64,000 bases of DNA. Source: Osmia lignaria lignaria (Eukaryota; Arthropoda; Insecta; Hymenoptera; Megachilidae). A model generated the notes under the pieces. The model had not been told where the DNA came from. It saw only the letters and a list, made by a program, of their open reading frames with translations, and ran no database searches. The stretch covers positions 11,408,001 through 11,472,000 of the forward strand of contig NC_135035.1 in assembly GCF_051020975.1 (NCBI RefSeq), in the 5' to 3' direction. Both the position numbers and the translations under genes were made by a program. Shown piece by piece: positions 27,909 to 39,439 of the stretch (its first letter is position 1; each line of letters opens with the position of its first letter).

Positions 27909-28300
27909 TATGTGTGAGTTTGTCATACTTTTCAATGTAAGTAGTAACTAACTTTAATTATTAATATATTTTAAACAATTAGCTGTCTGCTCACAAAACG
28001 GGGTATAGGCGTGTTCAGCTCGACGAGCTCTACAAGCTGACAAAGTTTCATTAATAAGTGAGTGTGACACTTGGGTAGTTCTCCTTGTTAGGCATAAATA
28101 ATACTTACAGCATAGTTAAATGGTAATGAACACCGCGAGAAACCATTGGTTGTATCGCACGCCCACATTCTTAGTGAACATTCGCCATAAAATTCAGAAT
28201 ATTTTAACAGCAATATCATACATTTATAACACACTATTTAAAAAGAAATTGTCAAAGTAATCGAAGCGAAATGCAAGAATTTAACAAAGACCAAAATGTA

Positions 28301-28692
28301 CAGAGTGTTTGGGTAGGGGTGGTAGCTGGGGTGATTCTAAACAACTTTTCTCTTTATCAAAATGCCCGGTAAGGTATAGTTTTTGAATTATTAATGAAAA
28401 ACTGAGGAAACAGAGAAACAGAGAAACGCGCAGGTGCGAACACGGGAGTGTCGGCTACGAACCGACGTACTGTAGTAGTTTACTCGCGACTGCGGTTGAG
28501 CATGCTTCTCGTAGCCGACACTTCCGTGGTCGAGCCCGCGCGCTGTGATTATTCAGTGTTTTTCATTAATATTTCAAAAACTAAGCCTTAAGGAGTATTT
28601 TGGCGAAGGAAGAAATTGTTCAGAATCACCTCAGCCAACCAAGGGATACACCCTCATGGATACCCACACCCCCTAGCCGAATACACAGCATG
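28301..28692. mobile_element. TA-flanked foldback MITE, about 390 bp
   Basis: Two long imperfect inverted arms (about 28301-28460 and 28511-28692) enclose a loop of about 50 bases. The arms match well over the segments GGTGATTCTAAACAA, TAGTTTTTGAA, ATTAATGAAAAAC and GTGTCGGCTACGA. The right arm carries an extra piece of roughly 25 bases near its outer end. The outer ends resemble each other (CAGAGTGTTTGGGTAGGGG against a diverged copy) and each is followed outward by TA, as expected for Tc1/mariner-type target duplication. There is no transposase frame, so it is a non-autonomous derivative. The superfamily assignment is inference. Confidence 0.65.
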
Positions 28693-29832
28693 TACCACAT
28701 TTACAATAGATCATCACACCTGTTTCTCATTTGAGAGCATATTTCGTCTTAACATAATGATAATTGTTTCGATATATATCTAGAAAAATAACATTATAAA
28801 CATTCCTTATCGGGTGAGAATTAGATGTTACAAACGTTATTATAACTTTTTTCCTCAAGTAAAAATATAAATATTCTCATTCACAGTGCGATATCTCTGG
28901 TGTAACCTCGCTCGACTTAGTGTTTACGCTATTTTCTTAATACACCTCATAGATTATATTCACCCTCGTTATATTTTAACGTGCTTATCCTCGCTTTCAT
29001 GCCGTATCCCTTAAAATTATTTTGCACCCCACGAAGAACCAAAGACCTATCGAACGGGTCTTCCTTTATCTTGCTCTATATATCGGATATTCACACACGT
29101 ATAATCGTTTAACTAACACGACTTGTACTCGCGATCGTTTTAATAAAGTAATGAAAGACGTTTTCTTATTACAATAATTATTCGTGATCATTATCGTGTT
29201 TGGGTCGTATGTGTTTTAACGACACATTGTATTGCCAACTTGCAAATGCTATTACAATTAGACCGCTTCACTTTAGGCGAACTGAGAACAAAATTTGTGA
29301 TAGCAATAGTCAGTGTACGAAGGAAGAAAGTACGGATTTTTTTTCCATTCACGAAATTTCTCGAATTTGGTATTCGTTTGAAACGTGAAATGAATGGTGG
29401 AAAATTAAAGGATTCGCGACGCGATGATCGAGTATCGTTCGGAAGTCTTTGAAACACCGTTTCCGTCAATTTGATTAATTTTACGTTTGCTCCTTCGCCT
29501 TGACCGATTTTAGTACGCAGTCTATTTGATGGCACGTGACGAACTTGGAACCTAGGAAAAGCATAACGCGACCATACTATTCCTTTTAAAAACCCTCTCT
29601 TTAATCAACGAATCATAGATCTTCCGGGCTTCAACGATGCAATCTGGTATCTGAACGCTTCCGGTTAGCTGATTGTTGCAAGCAATTCGCTCGTATATGA
29701 AATCATTTGTAACTTTCGACGCATTCATTGACCATTCTTAAATCACAATTGCGAAGCGCGGAGACACTTTAAACGTCAACCAACGGATACAAAACGTAGA
29801 TATATTTGATTATTATTAACAAACAACCGATC

Positions 29833-29908
29833 CGAGGTCCCGTCTCGTTGCAACGAAAACTGAAATCCTTCGGGCCGGAGAGATCTTCAGTTTTACGAGA
29901 CTGCCTCG
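29833..29908. other. Imperfect stem-loop, about 75 nt
   Basis: Complementary blocks CGAGG, GTCTCGT and AAAACTGAA on the left pair with TTCAGTTTT, ACGAGAC and CCTCG on the right. A 7-8 base bulge lies on the left arm and the loop is about 20 bases. The size is like a microRNA precursor, but the large bulge argues against efficient processing. I do not recognise a known microRNA. Confidence 0.3.
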
Positions 29909-30225
29909 TGATGTTTTCTCAATACAACATAGTTACACTTATTTAACGATTACAATTATGATATATCTATGTTAATCAGGTTTGACTTCCATATCTAGCG
30001 ATGTATATAATATAATTATTTGATTACCTTTGCATCATTCAACTCGTTTTGATATCGACTAGTTTTCGTTTCCCCTGTTCTTTCGCGCGGTCCTTGATCA
30101 TTCTTGATGCGAGCTCCGATTTGAGATCGTTCTTAAAAAATCACGAGCACGCGTTCCTCAAGCACAATTCAAAACATATAGAATATTTCTTGACTTCGAA
30201 TGGATTGTGAACATATCAAACGTTT

Positions 30226-30441
30226 ATGAAAATGTCATGGCTATTGATAGGCTTCGTAGTTTGTCTCTACTTCGGACAAGTAAGCAAAACTATTTATCTA
30301 AAACATGGACACAAGTTCGCAACGTACAAGCGTATCTATCTCGAACATCTCGCGTTGCCGCGTCATTCTAAAGCTCTATTAGTACCAGAGGATCGATACG
30401 AACGAAACAAGCGAAAACTAACTTTCTACAATTATCTATAA
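30226..30441 (+). CDS. Possible small secreted peptide precursor, 71 aa
   Basis: Unrecognised single-exon frame starting with ATG. Residues 1-17 are signal-peptide-like: a Lys near the start, then the hydrophobic core WLLIGFVVCLYF. The remainder is basic, with dibasic Lys-Arg at residues 36-37 and 63-64, which could be prohormone-convertase sites releasing an internal peptide of about 25 residues. There are no cysteines after the signal region and no amidation glycine. An alternative is that only the signal exon is real: GGACAA|GTAAGC directly after the signal is a good donor, and acceptors with pyrimidine tracts or AG sites lie at about 30463 and 30518 with compatible phase. No homologue is known to me. 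The frame could also be chance. Confidence 0.28.
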   Translation: MKMSWLLIGFVVCLYFGQVSKTIYLKHGHKFATYKRIYLEHLALPRHSKALLVPEDRYERNKRKLTFYNYL

Positions 30442-32949
30442 ATTGATTTTAATTTTTCTGCAGAAATTCGTTCGAGTTTTCGCCCATTTTCCTGACACGT
30501 CGCGATTCTGATCTACAGATTCGCGAGACGATTAAGCGCATTAACGTTTCGATGCTTGGGTTATTAAAAAAATCAAACCCTCGACATATCGATTTGAGCA
30601 ACAACACGTTTCCGAAACAATAATGCCTAAAACGAAGTGAAGATAAATTGTTTTCGAAGGACACAACGCGATCGCAGCAGGTATGTTGTCAAAATAAAAC
30701 AGTCATTCTCAAACGTCGAACGGTGCAAATTGAAAGGAAGACTTGCGTACTCCTCACGAGTCTAGCGACGAATGTAAACATTATCAGCTCGTCGTCGTTT
30801 AGACACGTATTTACTAGAATGGATAATCTGCCAGCAGAGTAGGACGATACGATACGATATAAGATTTGTACACGCGCGTATACATTCACGTAAATTTAAT
30901 ATAATATATAGAATACAATATAACGCGATGTCGTATGTATCTCAATGTATCGTAGGATTCTGGCACGAAGAGTATTCTATAAAAATACTTTTCGGTTAAG
31001 ATCGATTGACACTGTTTGCCGGGGGCTGTCTACATCCCGCGTGGAAGAAACATTTTTATCACGATTAAACTCATTTTCCAGATGCTTCAACGTTGAAAGA
31101 ATGTACCGAGACAGCCCTGAGCGTCTGAGGTTCAATCACGGGGGTTGCATCGTAAGGAATCCGTAGAACGGAACGAATGCATCCTCTGGGAGGGAAAAAC
31201 AGTAAGTCGTTATGAGGGATTCTATGGCGGGGGAGAGGAGTATATAATTGATTTAATGAAAGGTGCACGTGATCAGAGACCTCGTGGAACCGTATGATGA
31301 TCTATATTTAGTAAAAGAGGTACCTATGATAAGCGCGCGTGACAAATGTGCGTTGAGTGTCGCGTTGCGAACTGAAAATGCATCCGATTGACGTTCGCTG
31401 TTGTTCGATGCAACGATTCCAAGATCTCTGATCAGGTAACGATTCCTTTCGGGATGGATATATACAGGTATTGACGATATCTTGTACTTCGGTGTTTTTT
31501 TGTTTTTGTTGCTTTTCTTATACCGAGATAAAGTTCTCGTATCAGACGGAAAGTCTATCTAACGAAAAACTCATGGGGTGCAGTGAAATTTTTCGTGCAT
31601 GTTATGTGAATCCAAATGAATCGGCCCATCTGTTCGTCGCATCTTCCAAGAACATAGTAAGATTTGAAAAAGGTAGAACGAACGGGAAAGAAAAGTCTAC
31701 GAGTAAGTGTAACGAAAAGTGCAGTAATTCAGGTGAAACGAAAGCAAATAGATAGACTGTAAAGCAAAATCTGACGATATCTAAAGCTAAACAGCACCTT
31801 GTTTTTCTCGTATTTCCTTCACCATATGACTTTTCGATTCTCCTATCTTTTCTCTCTCTCTGCATTCTCGCTCTTCCTTTCACTCTCTTTCTCTCTGACA
31901 ATCTTTCTACAATCTATCTTGTCGGACACACGTGGCAAAACGTAGGCCTTCTCTCGAGGTAAATCTCGATTAATTCTTTCTTTAATAAAATCGTTAAAGA
32001 TATTGTCTTCGGGACGTTATACATTACTATTTTGCATCGACGTATCGAGCTCTTTTTTATGTTTTAACTGTCGAAGCGTCTTGCTTTATGTTTGCATGTA
32101 TATTTGCGCGTTTCTCGTGTATCCTTTTTTCTTCTTTAATCTTAATAGCAGCACAGACCGCGTCACGCCGATGTCAACCGGTCGTAAATCTCATCGATGA
32201 CGAAAGAAATGACAAAAATCAAAAGCTGATTTAGAAAGTTGTCAATTTCAAGCTTCGGTATATATTTTTGCGACCGCGAGACAGGGGCGCGAAGCGGCTG
32301 AAAAGGACGATCGCACTGTAGGGTAGGTACGTCGATTTTGTCAAATTCACATTTGCTCTCATATCTTTTTCATGTATCAATCGTGTTTCGTTACTTTTCA
32401 CGATCTCGTCGTACATTACCCAGCGATCGATTCGAAACAACGCAATGTAACTACACGCGTGTCACCTAACTAAAGAACAGAATTATTGTCTATCTCTCTA
32501 TATGTGTGTGTTGTTGTGTACGTTTGCGAAAATCACCGCTTCGTGTGACCAACATTACCAACGATAACGATAGCAATATTCGCGTACCATCCGTCGACGC
32601 TCCTTTAGGACGAAACGAATCGTCTCTACACCTTTAAGAGCTCTTCTTATTGTTCTTTTATGTTTCTTTTCTTTTAATCCCGTTTCTCCTTTCCCTCACT
32701 GTTGAATGTTTGCTATGTACACGCGCTTTTCTTCCGCGCTTCGACCAACCAATTTCTCTTTTGCTCTCTTTCATTCAGTTTTCTCTCTCTTTCACTCATA
32801 CATTCTCACACTTTCGCTCTTTGTTTCTTTTGCTCGCTTTCTTTCTCTCTCGCTTTCTGACACTAATACTTGTTCTTGTTCTTGTTGTATTTTTTTTTAA
32901 AACCATAAAAATATCAATGCCAGTATACCACCGACGTAGGTCGCTAACG

Positions 32950-33001
32950 TGTATATGTATATATAATATATATGCATTTATATATATATGAATATTCATA
33001 A
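32950..33001. repeat. TA-rich microsatellite
   Basis: An interrupted run of TATA and TATG units spans about 50 bases. It lies in the stretch likely to be the 3' UTR or downstream region of the minus-strand calmodulin-like gene. Confidence 0.7.
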
Positions 33002-33075
33002 TAACGTTACTTCAAGTACCTTCGGTAGTAACACCATGTATAGGTATATATAATAGGTATGTGTATAATGCATCA

Positions 33076-33081
33076 TTTATT
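33076..33081 (-). terminator. Possible poly(A) signal of the calmodulin-like gene
   Basis: TTTATT on the plus strand reads AATAAA on the minus strand, about 1.2 kb after the stop codon at 34273-34275. Other sites further on cannot be excluded. Confidence 0.2.
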
Positions 33082-34272
33082 ACGTGTACGTATTTCCTTT
33101 CTATTGCACTAACTAGCTACCATCTATTCGCGAGCTACGGCTGTGGCTTGTCATCTTAAGGACCTAAGGGTGCAACGACGTAATTAGTACGGGTTGGATT
33201 CGTGAATGGGATCGAATGTCGAGGTTTTAGGTGGACGGTGTTCGATACAGAAGGGTTTCGGGACACTGGCGAGAATCCTAATCTCGCCTCGTGTTCGACA
33301 AGAACGGGATGGGCGATACGAGATTCTCTGCTACTTCGTACGATACGAATACAAAACGATCGATAACTAAGACCGTACGAACATCGCGTGGTCTGGAGTT
33401 GTACGTTGGAAAGGAAAGACCGCTACTGGTTGCTTTGATTCTTACTTTCCAGCAACTGTTCTGGCATGCAGCCACAACGTGCGTCTAAAAATTCTGCCAC
33501 AAGTATATCGTCGTTAAAGCTAATCTACTTGCCAACGACATTCATCTAAATTTGAAGACAGATCTCGCACGCCAGAATGTTTATGACGGAAATTGGGAGG
33601 ATTCGTGTTGTTTGCAAGGAAATTCAACAATGCTGAAGGAACAATACCGATCGAACAATGGGAGTGAAAGGGATGAAGAGAGATTGTTTGGTTCCTAACA
33701 ATATCAATAACGATGTTGTATAGCATTTAATAGAGAGTATAGGTAATAGGTAGGTAAACGCTAAACGAAGCTCAGTTGATTGTTTCGGGAGCGAGCACCT
33801 CACTCGTTTTCACGTACAGTGTCGTTTCGCTAGCTTATACTTGTAAAATTATTCGAAGGAGCGAGGTGTGTATGCGTGTATGCGTGTGCAACTGCGAAAG
33901 TCCACCCTCCTTTCCCCTCACTCTTCCTTTTTTCCTGTTTCTTGGACATCCTGCTACCCCACCACTCGAGACACCATTTTCACAGTCTTCCGGTACCACT
34001 TACCCTCGCGCAAGGAAAATCTTGCACGCCATAAGCCGAATAAACGACGTTTCATCTTCGTTCAACCAAATTTTTCAAAGGTCCTGCGTTTCTATTCTCG
34101 TGTTCCGAATCCTATCCTATGGTTCGTTAGGGATATCTTGGATGGTGAGGTTCGCGAAGACGATCGTTTCGCTATGCTTTCGAGCGGAGAGGAACTTTGC
34201 GAGTTTGATTCTGTTCTTCGTCGAAGACTTCCGGCAGCTGGATAGCTTCTTGTCCGATCCAGAGCCGCCGAA

Positions 34273-37200
34273 CTAATTCTTTGACGTCAGGATTGTCACG
34301 AATTCTAGGCAAACATCGTATCGTTTCAAGTATAAACGGAAATTATTAAATAAGGCAAGCTAAATTTTCACGCTCGAACTTTTACATTTAAGATCGTAAT
34401 TAGTTTCATTGGTCACATTACGTTTTCTATGTCGAGAAACTTTCCACGGACGACAGAAACTTTTTAAAACACTCGAGAATTATGAGACCGATAATGAACC
34501 ATTAAATTGAAAGAAACATATTACCTTCATAATTCACCATCCCGTCACCGTCGAGATCCGCTTCCTTGATCATGTCGTCGACTTCCTCTTCCGATAGTTT
34601 CTCCCCAAGGTTCGTCATTACGTGTCGTAGTTCCTTCGATGAGATCATTCCGTCGTTGTTCTTGTCGAATACTCTGAGAAAAGCATGAAAAGTGTTATTT
34701 TATTTAAAAGAGAGAACAATGACGATGAAGGTGACATGAAAGTACTTGAATGCTTCGCGCAGCTCTTTTTCACCGTCGGCACCCTTCATTTTCTTTGACA
34801 TCATTTGGAGGAATTCGTTGAACTCGATGGTACCGTTTCCATCTTGATCCACTTCGTTCACCATATCTCGTAGCTCTGTTTCTAAAATCGGAAATTGGCC
34901 AGATATGAAGAATTGTTTGCGGACGGTAGAATTAAAAGTTGTCATTCAAACGACGCGACAACGCCTCGTTTCCTTCGTGTTCCCTTTCTGTTAGTTGACG
35001 TGCGCGTGTAATTCATGCGCGTACATTCATCGTCGTTTCATGGAAGACATTTAATTTCCCCCGGCAGATCCCTCGGGGCGGGAATAGAAGAACTCGACGC
35101 GTAGTTAATTAACCAAGGCCTGCACGTGCGCCTGGCTGTCATAGTTTCTAGCTTAGGACCGGTCGAAAGTTAATTTTCCCTAAGCTCTTGTCCCAGCCTA
35201 GTTTTCAGGAATTTACCGTTTTCGAAAGCCCTCGAAACTGTCGACCGAGATATTAATTTAATAAGAAGCGTTCTTGTAAAGTTGACGTTCCGTTTCAAAC
35301 TTTTGACGATCGAATATCATTTATCAGTCGTGCTATCATTTATTTAGCGTTAGCTGACACATCGTTCTTGTTAAATTGCCGTATTAGTATCCAATAGACA
35401 ATACGGCGGTTCAGCTAGCTAGTGGTTTAGATTACCGTTATATTTTTTGGTCGCACGTGGAGAGCTTTCGTCAGCTTGTGGCTTGGAGCCAGCTCGCGTC
35501 TACCTTGCTACACGTGGACTACACGCGGCCACTTCTTTTCCTATGAAATTACTCAAAGTACCACTTACCAGACGGCCTCTGTCCCAACGATCGCATGACC
35601 ACCCCAAGTTCCGCCATCGTGATGGTTCCATCTTCGTCTTTGTCGAATAGCATGAACGCCTCCTTGAATTCTGAAACAATAAATTGTCTGCCGTTTCATG
35701 GCCGATCCGCTGATCTCTGACTTCCAATGTTTCATTGATCTTCTCGTTTAAAGAGCAACCGAGAATTCAAGCATCGAATTTCGTTTTAGCTAATCGAAAC
35801 TGATTGAAACGACTCGCGACGCGTTTATACGAGGTACTATCGAGATTGAAACGCGAGAATAATTTCACCGTGATTTCTCTTTCTCTGCTTTCGTTGCAGC
35901 CACGGCGTCGTGGTTTCGTTGAAAATTCCAGAGATCGGCCAACCGAACCGTAAATAACAAAAGGGAAAAACTCTGGCGGAAATTTGGCAATAGAACGATA
36001 TACAACAAACGGTTCTGCTCGGCGTCGCATTGTTGAGAACTCGCGAATTTAGATGTCTATTAATCATGAGCGATCCTGTGCGAGTGTATGCATGCGTGTG
36101 CAAATGTGTGGTCAGGCGTTACAAGTCGTGCTAAACTAGTTGAGATCGCGCGAGCGTCGGGCAAGTAGCCAGCCCCGACGGAATCATGAGAGATGCGTCG
36201 TTATAAATTCTCAGATCCTCCGACGAACAGGGTGTAGTAAAAATCCGTCCGCAATCGTTTGACAAAAGGAATAGAATTTGTAAATATCAATTCGCCTGGT
36301 AATAGTGGCACAAACAATTGCTCTGTTGGGAGAGTAATAAATCACGCGAGGTAACGAATCTGGTGGTAAAGATCCGGCAGATTATAGTATGAAATCACGA
36401 AACGCGTCGCGACGGACCTCGGAATACTAGTTTCTAGACATGGTCGTTCGATCTTTATCGTTCGCCTCGTAGATCGAGCTGCATTCACCTTGCGTTTATC
36501 ATCGCGTAAACACCCGGCGATGCATTAACGTGCACAAACGAGAGGGCAATTTCTCATTCAGCGGTTTCCCGTAGGTACAATCAGCGATCTCTGGTCGCGT
36601 GCCATTGCAAAAACTTGCGACGGAACGCAACGTTTGAAAGCTCCACGATGCCGAATAACCGCGGACGCGAGTAAAGCCAATGTTCGCAGTCACGTGAGCT
36701 CGAAATAATGTTTTATGAAACATTATTTCACCAAGATATAACGCGATATACCCTTACGTAAAGGTACTCTGGTTAATTGAATGACCTTACACGCGGCTAC
36801 TCGTTTCGGAAGCACGAATCGTTCATGCCACGATCTCTCGAGTTAATTAATCAAAGCATCAACGAGTAGAAACGAGCGAACGCGAAGCGAGACCAAAGTG
36901 CTTTTGTAACACGCTCTTTTCCGAAGGGAAGTAGCTTTAGCACGACGTTCAGTGCAATTAAAAAGAGTTCCCCGCGTATTGCGGCATTGCGGTGAAAATC
37001 GCGAACAACTTCTCCGACTGTAATTTGCGAAACGAGGTACATACCTCGAGTACCACTGCCGAGCTAACGTGTCATACGTATGTTCGCGTTCGCGTTCACG
37101 TTCGTTCATCGTTGAAAACGCCGAAAAAATTTCGTTCGACGTTCCACTCGTTAGCGTTTTGCCTGTAGACGCTTGAATTCTGGGTCAAAATCTTGACTCG

Positions 37201-39439
37201 TTACACTAACACGATGTTCGACGAAAGAAAGATGTTTGTTGCTCTCTTTTTCGCGCCGTCAAAGGCAACAGACCTCTTAAAACCGTTCCATCCCGTGCGA
37301 CGGAAAAACGAGCTGTAATATCGTGAAAATGCGAATAATTGCGGCCGTTCGTAATTTTGCAAATCTGTCTTGGAAGCAGAGTTTTAGCAACGCTGGATGA
37401 AATTTCGTACGGACGATGAATGCGTTATTTAAAATCCACTTACCAGCCACCTGATCCTCCGTGAGCCCATATTCAGACTGAAAAAAAGGAAAAGAAAACA
37501 GGAAATGAGCCAAATTGGAAGATGCGAGAAACGGTGCAGGATTTAATTAAATCGTTAACGCGTCACGGTTGCATTTCGTCAAAGTTCAACATGCAGCGGA
37601 GTTGATGCAAGCTGTGGCAATTTGTTTGAATTTCCAGCGAAATCTCATTAATCCCATTAAATTAACGGTGAATAATTTTCTGTCCGGTAATTACCCTGCC
37701 GGTTGATTAACTTTTTTTCCTCGATTCATCGTATGCTTTCGTTCGATTCGGTGAAATAAAACGGTATCCGTTCCGTTAAGGTATTCGAGGAATGCAGCCT
37801 CCACTTTGGGGCAAGTTAATTAATGTAACACCGTTCCACCGTTTTCCAGCGAGTGTTTAATCACGTAGACGTATGCACGTACGGTCACGTAGAATTCGCA
37901 CGATTAACGACCCTGTCCTAACTTGCAAATTGCTCGGGCCACGGTAATACCCGTGCCGGCTTATCCGCCTTCTACACGCGACTGTACTCGACATTGGTAA
38001 ATCAGCATTAATAGACAGCGGATTAAGGAACATATGCCGGTAGCACGATTACAGCAGCACCGACTTATCAGCAATTCCATAGTCCGCTATTGGCATTTAT
38101 GCGTACGCCATTGTGCAAATCGCTTTGCTGATACGAAGATCTTTGTGTACTTGGCATCTCTTGACAAGGTTTGCCGGTAGAAAATATTCCCTTTCATCAG
38201 CGATGACAAATTAATCTGCTTAACACAATTGGATGAGAAATCGACGACGAGACTCCTTAAGTTTAAGTAGTATGAGTGCGTTATTTACGCGTCAAACGGA
38301 GCGCTATGGCTCTGATTTAATTGCCTGGCAATTAAATTGTCTATACGAGTGAGTTTGCCACTCGGTCAATCTTTGGCGGATTGCCTGTTAAGCTCACCCG
38401 TGGCTCTGCTCGTTAATGGGAATACCGAGAAGAGTTCCAAGCGTGATTATTAATAATGAGATGTTGCAACTTCGCCGAGCCACTCGATACGGCGTAATCG
38501 GGGTCGCGCGTGGAAACAACGAAACTGAAAAAGGTCGTTAGATTATTTCGTTCGGAAATGGTGGGTGGCAAAGGATAATTTGGGACTTGATTGCCTCCTT
38601 GGAGAACGTAATCGCCTTAGGAAGTGCTCGAAGTAACCAATTTCCTGGCAGTGTCGTTAATACGAGCGTTTTAGAAATAGTTTCCTAGAAGCTCGCGCTA
38701 ATGAAGCTCACCATAAGCTAAACGGATTGGTTAACTTTGCTTGTGAGTCAGCCATCGAGTGATCTATGGTTACAGGCGCATCTTGGATGTTGCAATTTAT
38801 ACCGAAATAAACTTGTTGAATTCCAAAATTTATAAATATGATATAGACAACGTCAAGCGTTTCTTCTTTGTCCTTTTCTCGAACGATCACTTTGACTCTT
38901 AGTCTGTCACATGGCATTGCATCAATTGCAAGTTAGCCTGTCACGGAAACTCGTTGGTTCGGTAATCCAGAAACATTCGGGGATGTCGCTTCGAAATGAC
39001 TTTCACGGATTACGTCCATGGATATCCGTGAATGTAACCGTAAGCACTGTGAGAAAGTGACACAAGCCTGTCGGATCTGTCTTAGTCGAAAGCTCTTGGT
39101 TCGATGCTTCGAGGCTCTTTGGAGGTAGACAGAGTCGGCGTTCAACTAGGTCACGTCCTTTTCCAGCGTTTCTCAGAGGGACTCGCATAAATTCGCGAAA
39201 ATTCAGCTCACCGTTTACGAGTATACGCGTCTGCTCCGCATTTATATGATCCCTTTGAATTTCTGTTGCAAACTCAAACACGCGGTCTCGATCGCGTCCA
39301 TTCAAAGCGAATTAATATGTTCAAAGAATTTTTTAGTCGAATTACTCACGCTTATTTGTCGAATTTGTCCATCTATGGTGCTCGTTAGTCTTCGCAGCCT
39401 CCCATAGGCCGACGTATATTTCTTCTCGGCGTCCATCAT
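34273..39439 (-). CDS. Calmodulin-like protein with N-terminal extension (isoform with 30-aa first exon)
   Basis: Cytosolic Ca2+ sensor of 180 residues in six exons: 39350-39439, 37444-37477, 35569-35670, 34746-34881, 34525-34673, 34273-34304. Phases are consistent throughout; the donor after 34746 (GTACTT) is weak but the joined reading is unambiguous. Residues 1-30 (starting MMDAEKKYTSAYGRLRRLTS) have no calmodulin counterpart; the calmodulin body follows. All four EF-hand loops are canonical: DKDEDGTITMAE 51-62, DQDGNGTIEFNE 87-98, DKNNDGMISSKE 124-135 and DLDGDGMVNYEE 160-171. It differs from true calmodulin, which is nearly invariant in animals, by many substitutions (RPSETELRDMVNEV, LQMMSKKMKGADGEKE), so it is a paralogue. 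It may correspond to Drosophila CG11638 or insect 'neo-calmodulin' entries, which I cannot verify. The stop is TAG after LTSKN. Two ATGs stand in tandem at the start; the second has the better context. Confidence 0.88.

Larger units (their letters stand above)
27601..28090. mobile_element. Terminal-inverted-repeat element carrying tRNA-like halves
   Basis: The 27-base ends (27601-27627 and 28064-28090) are inverted repeats matching at 24 of 27 positions, including a perfect 17-base core GAGAACTACCCAAGTGT. The interior of about 435 bases holds poly(A) and poly(T) runs (27641-27665, 27778-27800, 27847-27860) and three tRNA-like 3' halves, two of them facing each other. There is no transposase frame, so this would be a non-autonomous element. 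A clear target-site duplication is not visible. It may be a composite of a DNA-transposon MITE and tRNA-derived SINE pieces. Confidence 0.55.
26393..34272. other. AT-rich stretch between ERp44 and the calmodulin-like gene
   Basis: No conserved coding exon is visible. Contents that I can describe are entered separately: a tRNA-half inverted-repeat element (27601-28090), a TA-flanked MITE (28301-28692), a stem-loop (29833-29908), a possible small secreted-peptide frame (30226-30441) and a TA microsatellite (32950-33001). From about 31.8 to 34.2 kb the plus strand has C/T-rich and TA-rich runs. Part of this is probably the 3' UTR of the minus-strand calmodulin-like gene, whose stop codon lies at 34273-34275. 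Confidence 0.45.

Noticed and set aside
34273..39439. Calling this gene calmodulin itself
   Set aside because: Animal calmodulin is nearly invariant; this protein has many substitutions in linkers and EF-hands and an N-terminal extension, so it is a paralogue.
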